A stretch of DNA of 64,000 bases. Origin: Amyloporia xantha (lineage: Eukaryota > Basidiomycota > Agaricomycetes > Polyporales > Adustoporiaceae). Location of the stretch: the NCBI GenBank assembly GCA_036971615.1, contig JAYKKR010000043.1:62001-126000 (forward strand), written 5' to 3'. Below, piece by piece: positions 1 to 12,040 of the stretch (position 1 is the first letter of the stretch; each line of letters starts with the position of its first letter). The notes beneath the pieces were generated by a model. That model made no database searches. It saw only the letters and a list, made by a program, of their open reading frames with translations, and had not been told where the DNA came from. The translations under genes and the position numbers were made by a program.

Positions 1-692
1 ACTGACCAACTTAATGCTGATTCGGACGGAGATGAGCTGAGAGATCTCTTTTCTATTCTTGGGCTCGATGGTAGGTGATCTATATAGCTTTGCTGTCAAG
101 TCCCAGATTCTATCCATCCCCGCGGATAATCCGATGTTTTGCTGACGTTACGCGCGCATATCAAACAGAAGATGAAAAGTGGTCCGCCGCCTCTATGTTT
201 AGAGAAAGGGAAGATGGCATTGGTGGCCCGCTCTTATCTAGTGCCCTTCCTCATTCACAAACCCCGAACCTGTCTCCTCAACTCACATCAAGGGCAGTAC
301 GGAGCAAAGAGCAAACTCACAGGCGGAAGCGAGGGGACACGATCCGTGCTTCGGATTTCGCACGCCCGCCTGTCTCTGCAGGTGGCGTCTCTGCAAGTAC
401 TAATCCCAAAGCAAGTGACGCGACTAGCGAGGTGCGTTCTCGGAGAACGCGCTCTGGGACCGTCACCCTAGCAGACTTCGCTGCCTCCACATCTGCATCG
501 CGTGCGGCTGCCGAACGTGTTCGGAACGAGCAGAGCAGGCCAAAACCGACCTCACCGGTACGCACCCATAAACGTAACCGCGAAGGCTGGCCAACAATCA
601 GAATGAAGATCGACGAACAACCGCTCCTCGTTGCTTCTGACGATGAAGACGATGACGAATTACTGTTGAAGGCAGGAAGCACGGTAGATTAA
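1..692 (+). CDS. 3' part of an unknown protein gene (5' end outside the window)
   Basis: An open frame runs from base 1 to a GT donor near base 71. It resumes after an acceptor near base 170 and ends at the stop TAA at 690-692. The visible part is about 195 residues, hydrophilic, and rich in Ser, Arg and Thr, with a C-terminal acidic run (DDEDDDE). It has two similar short motifs, 'TIRASDFA' and 'TVTLADFA', each following a basic patch. I recognise no domain. The tail resembles a disordered regulatory region, so the catalytic or structural part, if there is one, lies upstream of the window. The splice keeps the frame (LGLD then EDEKW), which supports a real gene over a chance frame. Confidence 0.6.
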
Positions 693-1218
693 TCGCAGGG
701 CCGCCAGGCGAGTGCTCAACAATTATGGATGGTCTGATAACTGTTTTCCTCAGCCCAACTCATCCGTTTTGGAACGGATCGCAGCAGTGCTGACGCCGGG
801 CGTTTGTCCAGATCGATCCCTCCCCTCATCGACACCGTCTTATCATTGATTGGCTCGCCGTCTTGTAATCCCATTTGGCAACTTATATGTGCCTTAAGCT
901 TTCTAAGCTTTTCTTGCTCTCTTTTCTCTGTGTACCTGTCGCATGTCGTTAATCCCAAGTTCCATAAGGTTATCACGCTCGCTACGCTATTCTTGTTGGT
1001 ACTTTCGCCTGCATGGTGATCTGTACTTCTTTGTGTTTTTTGCGAAGTTGTTATGGCCAGAAATTGTATGAGTTCGTGTTGGCGTTATCAATAGCAGTTG
1101 TTTGTATGGCGTTTGACACTAGTTATCGCAAAATGCCATTATGCGGCTCGCCGTACTGTCTCGTTATGGCAACTCCGTCCTTTGCCTTCACTTGCGGCAA
1201 CCACTACCACCACTGTCC
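693..1218. other. Intergenic stretch, upstream of the sirtuin gene
   Basis: About 525 bases between two genes on the same strand. The short frames in it have no coding character. It should hold the terminator of the first gene and the promoter of the sirtuin gene. I see no distinctive element. Confidence 0.5.
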
Positions 1219-3949
1219 CATGGACCCCCAATCACCCACAACCGGCTCTCGCAATGAACACGCGCATGGCGATGCAAATCCATCCTCAAGCACCAGCGCT
1301 GGCCCTGCGAGACGTCGTCCTAACAGCATATACGCCCTGCAAGTAGAGGCATTCCTCGAAGCGGCAGAGGCAGTTGACACCGACACGGACGTGATCGAGG
1401 ACCTCTTGGAAGGCTTCGGAGGCGACGCGCAGGATGAGACGGGCGACGAAGACGACGAGGTAGACGTGGGGCCGACCTATTTTGATGGAGAGGAAACCGA
1501 AGAGGACGATAGCGTAGAAGAATGGGAGAAGCTACTGCGTGAAGGTGAGCAGCGATGTTTAGTGTTAGGTAGCGCAACACGAGGGAGCATGATCGGCGTT
1601 GGTGAATGTCCATGTTCTGTTCGGGTCTGCTGGCGGCGCGGACGGTGTTATATCCACGTTGCCTGAGGTGAAACTGAATGCACTGCCTTATTTCCTTGGT
1701 TGCACAGCCCAGTCTGCATGGACTAAGGAGCAGATCAAGGACATGAAGACCTATCTGAAGGAATCTGGTGCGTTGCTCCGATTATCTGTTGGATGTGAGC
1801 TCTTCGAGCTTATCCTATTGCGACCGGGCGATCTCAAGGAACGGCTTCTTTCATCAACAAGTTCATCGTAAACGAGGCTGTTCCCATCGTCAAGTTGCTC
1901 TATGCTTTTGGAATATGTCTCGTAAGATGAAGACATGCACCTGCATTCGAGCATATCATAATAACTACGCTCTCAGTGTCCAGAACTTAGGCAGAAAGGC
2001 CCCAAAACGTTGATGTATTTTCTCAAAGTGGCTTTCTTCCGCGAGTGAGTACTCTGGTAAACATACCGTCGTCTCTGCCAAAATCACAATGATGTAAAGG
2101 CTACAGTGTCGAGAGAGACTGCAGCACTTGAATACCATTGAAGACGCAGTATCTCTCATTCAAAGTCGGAAGCGCATTCTGGTCCTTACAGGCGCAGGAA
2201 TCAGTACGTTTCTTGTTTAAGACCGCTTCAGATCGCTTCAATTTTACAACGCATGCAGGTGTTTCCTGCGGAATACCTGACTTTCGTTCGCGCAATGGGC
2301 TATACGCAACTCTCCAGCAGAATAAGGAATATGACCTAGATGACCCGCAACAAATGTGAGTCATCGTCTCATACATTCAAGAGCTAGTGACATGACTACT
2401 GGTAGGTTTGACATACATTATTTTCGCCAAAATCCGGCTGGTACGTCATATTTTAGTTGTCCGTTGAACTTGAATCTCACCCCATGTATATGTGGTGGCA
2501 ACAGTATTCTAGTAAGCGTCCATTATCCAATTTCCCGTCATGAGTTAAACACGAGCGTTTTGCAGTTCGTTTGCTAGGTAATGCTTCTGATCTATGTGGG
2601 TGCGCAACGCTGAAGTAATCACAGCAAAATATACCCTTCAAACTTTATACCCTCACCTTGTCATCGTTTCATCAAGGCTATTGAAGATAGAGGAAAAGTG
2701 AGCAGCTCCTGTATGAATGTGTTCAGCCCGCTCAACATGATCTCCCCCAGCTTCTAAGAGTATGTTCCACATTTGCACTTTATTTTTTCAATACTGAAGT
2801 CTAGCCGTTGATATGCAGAACTACACGCAGAACATAGACACCCTAGAGACATTGGCCGGTGTTCGCCGCGTCCTTCAGTGTCATGGAAGCTTCGCTACAG
2901 CGTCATGCCTGAACTGCAGAGTGCGCGTTTTGGGCACCGAAATAGAAGACGACATTCTCAATCAGAGAGTACCTGTCTGCAAAATATGTAGCGCAGCTGC
3001 ACCACCAATCCTGGCCAAAAAGGTCAAGAAACGCCGGGATTCGGGGTGGCACAGCGACGAATCTGACGAACCGGACGAACCGGCTTACCCACCATGGATC
3101 ATGAAAGTGAGACTGATTCACTGTGTCCTTGCGACTTTATCATTGCACTAACGACAGATTTGAATGGTTTACAGCCTGACATTACTTTCTTTGGCGAGAA
3201 GCTTAGCGACGAATTCGACCGTTCGGTACTGGCAGATCGACAAGAGATAGACTTGCTTATCATCATTGGGACCTCTCTCAAAGTTTCTCCCGTCTCAGAC
3301 ACCATATGTGAGGTCGTTTAGTCATGTTAGAGTTATGTTTACTCAAAGGATGCCCAGCACATCTACCACACTCAGTGCCGCAGGTAAGGATGTCAAAAAT
3401 CATTCGACCCAAACACGCACCGAGCTTACCTGTAGATACTCATCAATAAAACCCCTATCAAACATATCAACCCAGACGTAAGCATTCACGACTGAGTGCA
3501 CGACCATTGCCGATTTATCCGTTGCACAGATTGTGCTCCTGGGGAATGCGGACGATATCGTCCTTCACCTCTCTCGGAAGCTTGGATGGGACCTTCCGCT
3601 GTACCCACCTACCCGTACGAATCTAGATGCACCAACAAGCGCACCAAGTCTGAAGAAGAGGCCATCAGGGGACTTCGACAGTGCAGAGCCCCAGAGGGTA
3701 GGGAAGAGGTGGGTTGCCGAGTATGGCATAGAGCGCATTAGTACCGGGGCGCTGACGAGGCGTTCCAGTCATGTCTGGTTATTCGAAGGCGCAGAGGGCG
3801 GAAAATGGGTGGAGGATCTAGCCCAGCAAGCCCAAGAAACGCGAGAACCTTCTTCTACGGTCGATGAGTCTTCCAGCTCCGAGTTGGACGACCCCTCGTA
3901 CAAATCGGGACCGGTGCGGCGACGACCCAAGAAGGCGCGGACAGCATGA
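1219..3949 (+). CDS. Sir2-type NAD-dependent protein deacetylase (class I sirtuin)
   Basis: NAD-dependent lysine deacetylase, probably nuclear. I spliced about ten short exons by eye. After an acidic N-terminus comes a region like the fungal Sir2 N-terminal domain (near 1710-1915, ending LLYAFGICL). The catalytic core then follows in order: TGAGIS near 2200 and the continuation SCGIPDFRS near 2265, [14 protein letters not shown] near 2635, a 9-nt exon coding LLR (2751-2759), [10 protein letters not shown] (2818), the catalytic-His motif CHGSF, a zinc ribbon CLNC...[12 protein letters not shown] (3174), [11 protein letters not shown] (3268) and [22 protein letters not shown]. The basic tail ends at 3949. 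The start at 1219 is the ATG of MDPQSP; an in-frame ATG lies slightly upstream at 1168. The junction at 3307-3349 does not join in frame with ordinary splice sites (see findings). Confidence 0.9.
2751..2759 (+). other. 9-nt microexon in the sirtuin gene
   Basis: Three codons (Leu-Leu-Arg) lie between an acceptor ending at 2750 and a donor GTATGT at 2760. They are needed to complete the family-conserved string GKLLRNYTQN. The flanking exons end at 2697 (GK) and restart at 2818 (NYTQ). All junctions are phase 0, so skipping the microexon would delete LLR without a frameshift. Confidence 0.8.
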
Positions 3950-4579
3950 GGGAGGCTCCGTGGCCCTACCGTCGCAGCCGCAATCGGAAAGCATTCTTCG
4001 AGGCGCGCGACTGCGGGTCGAGGTAGTCCTCATAAAATCCAACGATGAACTCTTCCGCTTTGAACCCAAATCTGTTGTACAGAAGCTATAGACGTGGGCT
4101 CGAGTCAGATCTATTTCGCCCTGTTAGATAGTGGTATCGACTGACCATTGCCGGATTATTTATCGATACGTGCAGCGTGATATCTCTGTTGGGATTTAGT
4201 GTAATGAGGTAGTACAGCATTGTTCTAGAATAACACGACCGTAAGCAGGCAAGTCTTATATACGATCCGACGCACGTACGTGGCGATTTGAGAATTCTCC
4301 CAACCTGCTCGGACTGCTAAGTAAGTGATATATGTCTCTTGGGGCGAGCTGATGAGAGCGACTCCAACAACAAGCTGCTTGTATGTCGCGACAACCGTGG
4401 ACTTCTCAGGAGAATATTGCAGCGAATCGCTCACTTAATTAGTCGTATTGTGAGCAGAACACATTAACAGCGCTAGAATACATAGTGCTTACCGTTTATT
4501 CCTTCCCAAAAGGTCCGGGCGAGAATATCGTGTATTTGATCGAGATGAGAAGCATGGAGAGTCATGTACTCTATCGGCG
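3950..4579. other. Convergent intergenic region
   Basis: Lies between the stop codons of the sirtuin gene (+) and the unknown gene on the minus strand. It must hold both 3' UTRs. Frames inside are short and uninformative. Confidence 0.5.
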
Positions 4580-5534
4580 CTACCATTTCCACAGGCTGTT
4601 CACGTTCGGGACTGAGAAATATGTGAGGCCGTGTACTCGACGCGAAACATGGACATACTGCGACAGGGAAAAGTGCTCGCGAATGTCACTCATTAGCTCC
4701 ATCCATGGACTGCGGGTCTCCCAGTCGATGGCAACGGGCTCTGGAGTCCGCGAAGGCTGAAAGCCTTGCAGACGAGATAAGAATGAACACTCGTAAGGTG
4801 TAGTCTCTATGTCGTACAGCGCGTCAAGCACTTGTGGGTTGACAGTCGGAGTGGTGCGCGGGGTGGGCAGTGGGGTGACAGATTCAAGTTTTGTGGATGC
4901 AACGGGTGAGTGGAGGATCTCCCGACGAAGTTCGCCCTGCATGCTATTAACGGCACGACAATCGCAAACCAACGGAAGACTCACCGACTGTAGTTTCAGC
5001 CTCTGAGAGACAAGCGCAGAGATAGTTGGAAGAGGAGAGGCTTCCGATTTCTTTGATAGACCCTCTCGAAGAATTGTCGCTTCTTGGCGAGAGAGAGGCT
5101 TTATCAATTTCCCCTGCTTGCTTACTTAGTCATACCTTTCACCTCCTGTACCATTGCATTTCACTCACAGTGTCATCGCCCTCGGCAAACTCCTCCTGAA
5201 GTGAGCTCTCAGCTGCTAGTAAATCCGGAAGCAACTCGTCTATAATTTGATCGAACGAGTTTTCTGCGTTTTCATGGACCTCTGACGGGCCATACCATTC
5301 TGAAAGAACCTCCAGCAAGGGAGAGAACCATTGCGTTGGCTCCGGCGTATCGATACGATGCGCTATGTTTGCCCTTCTGCGCTTGCGACTATGCGGCTGG
5401 GAGAAAAGCACGAGGTAAAAAGAGGCACCCGAAGAAACTTGTCATGAACAAGCTCAGGCTGGCTAACTTACCAGTGATAATTCTGTATGTTCTTCGTCGT
5501 CAGAATCATTCCGTCCAATCTTCGGCGTTACCAT
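4580..5534 (-). CDS. Unknown protein, 274 aa in three exons
   Basis: I do not recognise this protein. Exons 5534-5472, 5396-5169 and 5113-4580 join at phase-0 GT-AG introns (75 and 55 nt) and give 825 bases, exactly 274 codons plus stop. The start is the ATG at 5534 (MVTPKIGRNDSDDEEH). The N-terminus is acidic, then basic (HSRKRRR), as in many nuclear proteins. The middle has an acidic helical stretch (FDQIIDELLPDLL) and the C-terminus is rich in aromatic and basic residues (ending NSLWKW). No membrane segment or signal peptide is visible. It is divergently arranged with the Smr gene, sharing a promoter region of about 250 bases. Confidence 0.65.
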
Positions 5535-5782
5535 GCTAATATCAAAGATGTCCTTGCTGTGCTGAGGCTTAAAAGCGAGACCAGATCGTTGAATGGTAAT
5601 TAAATAGATGGATGAGGTGCCACTGCAGTGACGCAGACTAATTAATGAATTACCATATTAGGTAGCAGCGTTCCGGAGGCCGGCAACAGTCAGCCTCTGC
5701 CAGCCTCCCCCACCACGGATTCATAAAAGCGGCGCGTTCGAAATACTCCTTATTCACCTCTTCTACAGTCTACACAACCGAA
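5535..5782. promoter_or_regulatory. Probable shared divergent promoter
   Basis: 248 bases separate the start codons of the unknown minus-strand gene and the Smr-domain gene. An AT-rich TATA-like string (ttcataaaag, near 5720) lies about 60 bases upstream of the plus-strand ATG. The assignment rests on position only. Confidence 0.4.
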
Positions 5783-7902
5783 ATGACTATGGTACTCATA
5801 ACACAATCTACCATGTTTGACATCCTACAGGTGCGATCTCGACTTGATGATCTGCTTTGCTCGAACCGACCGGCTGCAAGGCCGAATTCTCTCCCCCTCT
5901 CGATAGCTCCCTCATCGCAGCTATCATAGCCGACTATGTGTCCGAGGATAGCAACGCCCCTTCTTCCGAGCACCTACAGACATGTCGGGCAGTACTGGCT
6001 CAACTAGCGGCCCAAGCCGAGAAGGAACTACAAGACGAAGTCCAGCTCTCTGAACAATTGTCCAACGCGCACATATCGTCTTATTCTGTCAGTGTAACAG
6101 ACGAGACGTGCAGCTCAGCGGATCTTTTCTCCCCGGGTAACAGTCATACGACCTCGAGTTCATCTTCCGATTCGTCCAGCCAATACTCCTTCAGCTCCCC
6201 ACTTGGCTTCCTGCAAGCCGCCTTCCCTCATGTCCGAACCTCCAAGCTCCAAAGTGAACTTGAATCACAAGACAATGCAGAAGATCTTGATATGGAGTCG
6301 GTCGTGGAGAGTCTACTCAGCAGTGAGTATGTGCGGGAGCTCGAAGAGAGAGGTCTGGACGGACTAGACGAGGCAGACATACCTGACGACTTAGACCCTG
6401 GCTGGTTCGTAGTCGAGGGAAAGAAGAAGTCGCCTTCCAAGGTTGTCAAAAAGAGCAAGAAGCGCGGGACCACATTCACACTGGTGGACATCCGTCAGAA
6501 GCAGCACGAAAGGGCTCCTCCCACTTCTCCGCGCCTCGCTGCACCTGATCCCTGGACCCAACTCTCGTCCGTCGCGTCCTATTTGTCCAACCTCATACCA
6601 TCGCACCCTGCCTCGTTCTTCCAGTCCGCATTCCATTCACCTGAGTATATTACCCCGGCAAAGGCCCTCCGTGGCGCGCTGCGCTCTATTGCGTCCTCAT
6701 CTGGAGGTGCGACCGTAGGACCAGATGTTGACCTTGCGCCCGAGGAGGCACCTCTCCTCTTCAGCATGCTCGATATCATTAACGCATCGCCCGAGTATGC
6801 TGACCTCAACGCGGAAGAGCGCGATCAGCTGATGGCCGACGCACAACTTGCCCTGCGCGCCACACGCAGGCAACCGGACACCGCTCTCGACATTATTCGG
6901 CAGCTGCATGAGCTCGATCGCGATTTCGCCTCTGGTGAGTTCGAGTGGGGCGTCTATCATTCACGGGTACCGTCGTCATCTGCATTTGGTGGTGCCGGTA
7001 GGGTGGCCAGGGATCTACCAAGCGGTCCACCACCTGTTCCTCCGCCACCTCGCCGACGCACACCCTCGCCCTCCCCTGTAAATCGACCCCGCGCGACTAT
7101 TCCACCCACGAATGCATGGAAGACCATACCGCAACGTCAGCCCAGCGGCCCGCATCCGCTTGCGGAATCCATTCCTGCTTATAAGCGTAAAGTCCGCAGC
7201 GGCGGAAACGGGCTGGGCAAGGGAGGGAAGGGCGACGTCGGCGAGCTGAGAGGGGCCCCAAGCGGGTTGATTGGCCATCGCGCGCGCGCGAATGAGCTAA
7301 TGGAGAGGAGAAGACAGGCGCTGCGCGAGGCTGGACGCGCGTGGCAGAGGGGTAGCGCGAAGACTAGGGGTGGGGAGGTAGCGTTCTATTACGCGGAGCA
7401 AGTGGGTGTCTCTGTATTCTGGGGCTGCGTTCTACGTTGCTCATTGGCGAATATAGGCACGCGGGCTACAACAGCAGGCTCGGCAAGAGCAGCTTGATGC
7501 TGCACGCGAGATGGTGCAGGCAAAGCGGTAATTAGATTTCATCAATGACGGCACAAAAGTGTTTGGGCTGATCATGGCTTCAGATTGACGTCTAACAACG
7601 CAGACACGTTGGATCTGCACGGTACGACTGTCGCTGAAGCTATCCAGATAGTTAAAGATTTTCTTCGCGACGGGACGCCCTCGCCTTGTGAATACCATTT
7701 TATATTCTCTCGTTTGACATTTCTCATAAAGCTACTTCCAGCCAAGCCTCTCCGCGTTATCACTGGGCGCGGGATACACTCCGTCAATGGCGTGGGCGTC
7801 CTTGGCCCCGCTGTCAAGTCGGCACTCGTGGATGACGGGTGGACCGTTGGTTCCTTCGACGGCGGACTCGTCATCCGCGGAAAATCTGCATGGCGGACAT
7901 AG
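5783..7902 (+). CDS. CUE-like / DUF1771 / Smr-domain protein
   Basis: Probably RNA- or nucleic-acid-linked, like other eukaryotic Smr proteins such as the N4BP2 type. This is a family inference. Five exons (5783-5830, 5881-7401, 7457-7527, 7584-7687, 7742-7902) sum to 1905 bases, 634 aa. The short first exon gives MFDILQ, which joins AEFSPPLDSSLI and forms a CUE-like ubiquitin-binding helix. The middle is Ser/Pro-rich and disordered. Near the C-terminus is a DUF1771 helix (ANELMERRRQ...AREMVQAKR), then an Smr domain with its signature DLHGTT near 7613 and TGRGIHS near 7759. The start was chosen because the frame upstream of 5881 is blocked by a stop at 5848, so a first exon is required. Splicing out 7688-7741 places KPLRVITGRG correctly. 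Confidence 0.85.
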
Positions 7903-8580
7903 ACCCATTTACTTCACTGTCCCATGTCCCCACCACCCTTTCAGTCTCACTTCTTGAGCGGATAGCGACATACAGCTCCCGCCAACCTATTTATTCATAT
8001 TTTGATCACGGTTCATAGCATCGTATATTGTACTACCTCATTCGCCTGGCTATATGCGCTCTCACTATATATGGTGCATATGAATTAGGATCGCTGATGT
8101 AGCCATCTAGAAATCCTGCTGTATCCAGTAGTCGTATGAATACAGACGAATCTGTTCAGTGTTCAATGTTCATGATATACACAATGACGCATTGGGTGGT
8201 TTGCCTACTAACGAAGTGATCACGTGCCAGTATAGAGCGCGGACGCGCACCCCACGTGGCGGGCATCACGTCGCGCTCGACGGTGCCGATGGCTATTTTG
8301 GTGCACCAGGGCAAATGGCAATGTTGCTTGTTGTTCCTTTCACTGCTACTTGCAAGTGCTCTTATTATCCTAGACCTGCACCTCGTGGTAGTCAACAATT
8401 CCACGTTTAGGCTGTGAAATCTGTGGAGTGTGGGCGTCTTATTGGTGAGGCCATCTAATAAGAGGGGTTCACAGAGTCTTGATCCCTAAGCCCCTTCGCC
8501 AACGGCGGTATCCAGCTTTTGTATTTTTGGTGGCTGTATCAACTGGGTTTCAATTCCCCTGCTCTCTCTCTATCTCACCC
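7903..8580. other. Intergenic region between Smr and anoctamin genes
   Basis: About 680 bases between two plus-strand genes. It has AT-rich stretches (8020-8080) and a pyrimidine-rich run just before the downstream ATG (ctctctctatctcaccc, near 8563), which is common before fungal start codons. I see no gene. Confidence 0.5.
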
Positions 8581-11042
8581 ATGCCACCTCAAGTGGACCT
8601 CGTTCTCGTGTTTCGCTCTTCATCTGGCAAGGTCCTCTCGAGACCGCAGGCACGCGAGAATGCGCGTCAGGCGGAGAAGCAGTACACCAATCTGCTGGAC
8701 GCCCTCAAAAAGGGTGGTCTGCGAGCCGTAGGCAAGCGTGGCGAAAATGACGGACAGCTGCTGGTGCTTGTTTCATGTCCTCAGAGCACACTCACGCGCC
8801 TGGCGCAGCGCGAACGGTAAGTTGCCACACCTGTCTGTCCGTGTGCTGGCTTAGACGCCACAATTAGACATTCAGACTTTGTGTGTGGACTGCCGACCGC
8901 CAACCCTACCGCCACACTCGACCTAGATGAGACGCCACTCTCACCTGCGGATCGTTTACGACTTGTACACACGTACCTTACGTCAACTGTGTCGGATGGT
9001 GGCCTAGGCATCGCTCCGGGCTCATCGGACTGGGACCGCGTAGAGTCCATCATGATGCTGCACGATTATGTCTTCAACGATGAGTGGATTCGATCCTGGA
9101 CGAGGCGGGAGCTTGGCTTCGTCACATTCGACAAAATCAGATACCAGGTCCGTGACGCCCCGCTGCGTCGACGTCTTCTGATGGTTCATTAATCACACAG
9201 TTCGGCGAGGCCATCGCGCTGTACTTCGCCTTTCTATCCTATTACACGAAGTACCTCATTGCTATATCTCTAGCAGGAGGCTACTTCTACTTTTTCAGCG
9301 AGCCCTATTCAGCGTGGTATTCGTGTATCCTGTTGCTATGGTCGATCGCGTTCGTCGAATCGTGGCGCATCCGCCAGCGGGTGCTGTCTGTGCGCTGGGG
9401 TACGCGTGGCTCGGTCCGGGTGGAGAAGCGACGAGCGCAGTATGTACCCATTACCTGGTGGCAAAAGGACCTCAGGATGATCGCCAGTCTGCCCGTCCTC
9501 ATGCTATTCGCGACCGTGCTGGCCGCACTGCTGACGGGAATGTTCGTGTTTGAGGCATTTGTCACGGAGTTGTACACCGGTCCAGGACACCGTTTCGTCG
9601 TAAGTCGTGGATTGTCCCCTTGCCGGCAGCCAACTGATGGACCGTTTGCAGTCCTTTGCACCTACCATCATCGTCTCCGTGGTCGTGCCGCGATTTCTCA
9701 AAATTTACCACTCGTATGCCGTGTCTCTTACGAATTGGGAGGACCACGCGCACCTGTCCACGCACGACGCATCGCTGACGCTCAAAACATTTTCGCTTTC
9801 CGCGATCGTGGAATATCTCGGTCTCGCGCTCTCTGCGTTCGTGTACGTCCCGTTCGGCGAGGAGGTGATGACGCTCGTGCAGAAGGTCATTGAGCGCGAC
9901 CCCACGCGACACATCTCCATCTCGTCTTCGATCTACTCCGCGTTCCCTGCGGGTACCGCCCGCGCGAAGGCCGCCGTGGCAGCTGCGTCTGGAGGGGCGG
10001 CGGCGAAGAAGGGGATGTGGGAAATGGACGTGATGAGCGCGCGCAAGAAGCTCAGTCCGACGCGGCTGCAGGACCAGATGTTTGCGTCGACGGTGACGAA
10101 CCAGGTCGTGAATGCGTTCCTGGAGATCGGGCTGCCGTATGTGCTCCGTGCTGTGTCTTCCGTCCGGCGCGGGCGGGGTCTCAGTCTTTCAGGGCACAGC
10201 GCGGCGCTGCCGAATGGTGTGAAGAAGAAGAGGGTGTCGTTTGAAGACCAGGCGGGCGACGGCGAGGTCAAGGCACCGGATGGGGATGAGAGGGAGTTTG
10301 TGGAGGAGGTGTGGCGCCAGGTCGCGTTGCCTGATTACGAGCTGTTCCAGGATTACAGCGAGATGGTCACGCAATTTGGGTACGTCGCGTTATGGTCGAC
10401 GATCTGGCCGCTGGCCCCTTGTGAGTCGTTCGAATCGCTGGCGTCGTGAGATACCTTCTGACCTGTTTACGGTCTGCAGTAATGGCGCTGACAAATAACT
10501 GGTTCGAGCTGCGCTCTGACGCGTTCAAGATCGCGCATCATGTGCGGCGGCCCATCCCTGCGCGGACGGACACGATCGGTCCGTGGTTGGACTCGCTCTC
10601 GTTCCTCTCTTGGCTCGCAGCGCTGACCAACTCTGCGCTCGTGTACCTCTTCCGGCCGAGCGACCACTGCAAGCCACTCGCGACCACGCTGGAGCGCAAG
10701 CATGTTTACTTGAGCCACAGCGATGCGTCCTCCCGCGAGATGCTGTTGTCTGCGCTACTGATTGCGCTTGCGGCGTCGCACGGATACATCGTCGTGCGGG
10801 TGCTCGTGCGACATGTGCTCGAGCGGTTGTTATGGCGCGGGACGGTGGAGGAGCGCGAGGCCGAGCGCGTTGAGACGGTGGTGAAGGAGGAGTATCTGAA
10901 GAGCTTGGGGGTGGCGGACGTAGCGAGTGCAGAGACGGACGAGAACAACGGCGCCGATGCGGATGTTACGGTGGAGGTGGAATCTTTCTGGATGTATGAC
11001 GAAGGGCTGGACGAGCTCTCGAGGGGTACAAAGGAATCGTGA
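8581..11042 (+). CDS. Anoctamin/TMEM16 family membrane protein (Ist2-like)
   Basis: Ten-helix membrane protein of the TMEM16 family, whose fungal members act as calcium-activated lipid scramblases or as Ist2-type ER-plasma membrane tethers. Exons 8581-8816, 8868-9147, 9201-9599, 9652-10420 and 10480-11042 sum to 2247 bases, 748 aa. The N-terminal cytosolic domain is followed by the family start of the membrane region (FGEAIALYFAFLSYYTKYL), RRAQYVPITWW, a loop rich in Ala and Lys, and the strongest signature, QFGYVALWSTIWPLAP joined by splicing to LMALTNNWFELRSDAFKI. Acidic residues at the expected calcium-site helices (EMVTQFGY; FELRSD) are kept. Its long basic Ist2-like tail is absent; the C-terminus is short and acidic, so tethering is less likely than scrambling. 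Confidence 0.92.
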
Positions 11043-12040
11043 GTTGTGCGAAAACGGGCGAGTAAATGTATTTATGCCAGGACGAAATGACATACCGGCA
11101 TTGATCATATGCCGGACAGGAATGTGTATCGCTACTGCTCTGAAGTTGTGTTGAGGCTATCTAGTATCCACCACGTATTGCTGATTGTTACCTGTACTTC
11201 TATATCATCGCGAACATAGCAACTCGCTGTACGATAGTCGTCGCCGTGTTGCTCTATCATCCTCGACATCATAATTCTTCACCGACTGTGACCATCACTT
11301 TTAATAACTTTTAATTTATTGCCCCATCGTCCGTCGCCAGCGGGCCTGATCCTTCAAATTCCAGATGCGTCATTGGGCCCGGTATGCTGCCGGCTAATGG
11401 CCGGATGCGACCGACGCTGGCCGGAAAAGTGATAGATCGTCAGGACTATTGGGGGTGGATCTGAGATGCCGTTCCGGACCGGCCGGATTCATATAGACTA
11501 GAGGTGCCACGTGCAGCGGCCCTTCATTTTCTCTGCTCGTTGTCCGACGCTCCCCAAGTCTTGCCAGGTCTCGTTCCCCAACACTCCTTGTACCCACTCT
11601 CTTTTCTTCCTCCTGTCTCTACTCTTGCGCATTTGTATCGCTTTGCTCGCTATTCTGCCTCAAGAGCTCTCACCGCTTGGAAATATCATCCTTATCTGGA
11701 GACCTCTGCAGCGCTGGACTAATCTCCATACCTACCGTGTCTACACGTGCTGATTATTTCACGACATACCACACGCGTTTAGCCCCAATATTCAGCCCAA
11801 AGCTCTTGCGGTGACTCCCTGGACGTCTCTGAATTTATTTCTGGAAAATGTGAGTGGCTCGGTCACCCTGCAGACCCGGCCGGCCCACTTACGCATTGGT
11901 GACGAATATCTAGGCTCTATTAGTGCTGCCAATATCTTTCACGTTCTTGCTTACGCCCGTGTTGAGACCTTGCGAAGATTGTAAGTCCACCACTCATTTG
12001 AGCGCTGTATCGGTTGCCAATAATTCCCTAGTGATACTTT
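11043..12040. other. Long 5' region with a pyrimidine-rich tract
   Basis: About 1 kb between two plus-strand genes. A C/T-rich segment (about 11560-11640) resembles the CT tracts found near fungal transcription starts. Several GT-AG pairs downstream (for example 11850-11915 and 11980-12030) suggest a spliced 5' leader for the gene at 12041. No conserved coding exon could be seen. Confidence 0.4.
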
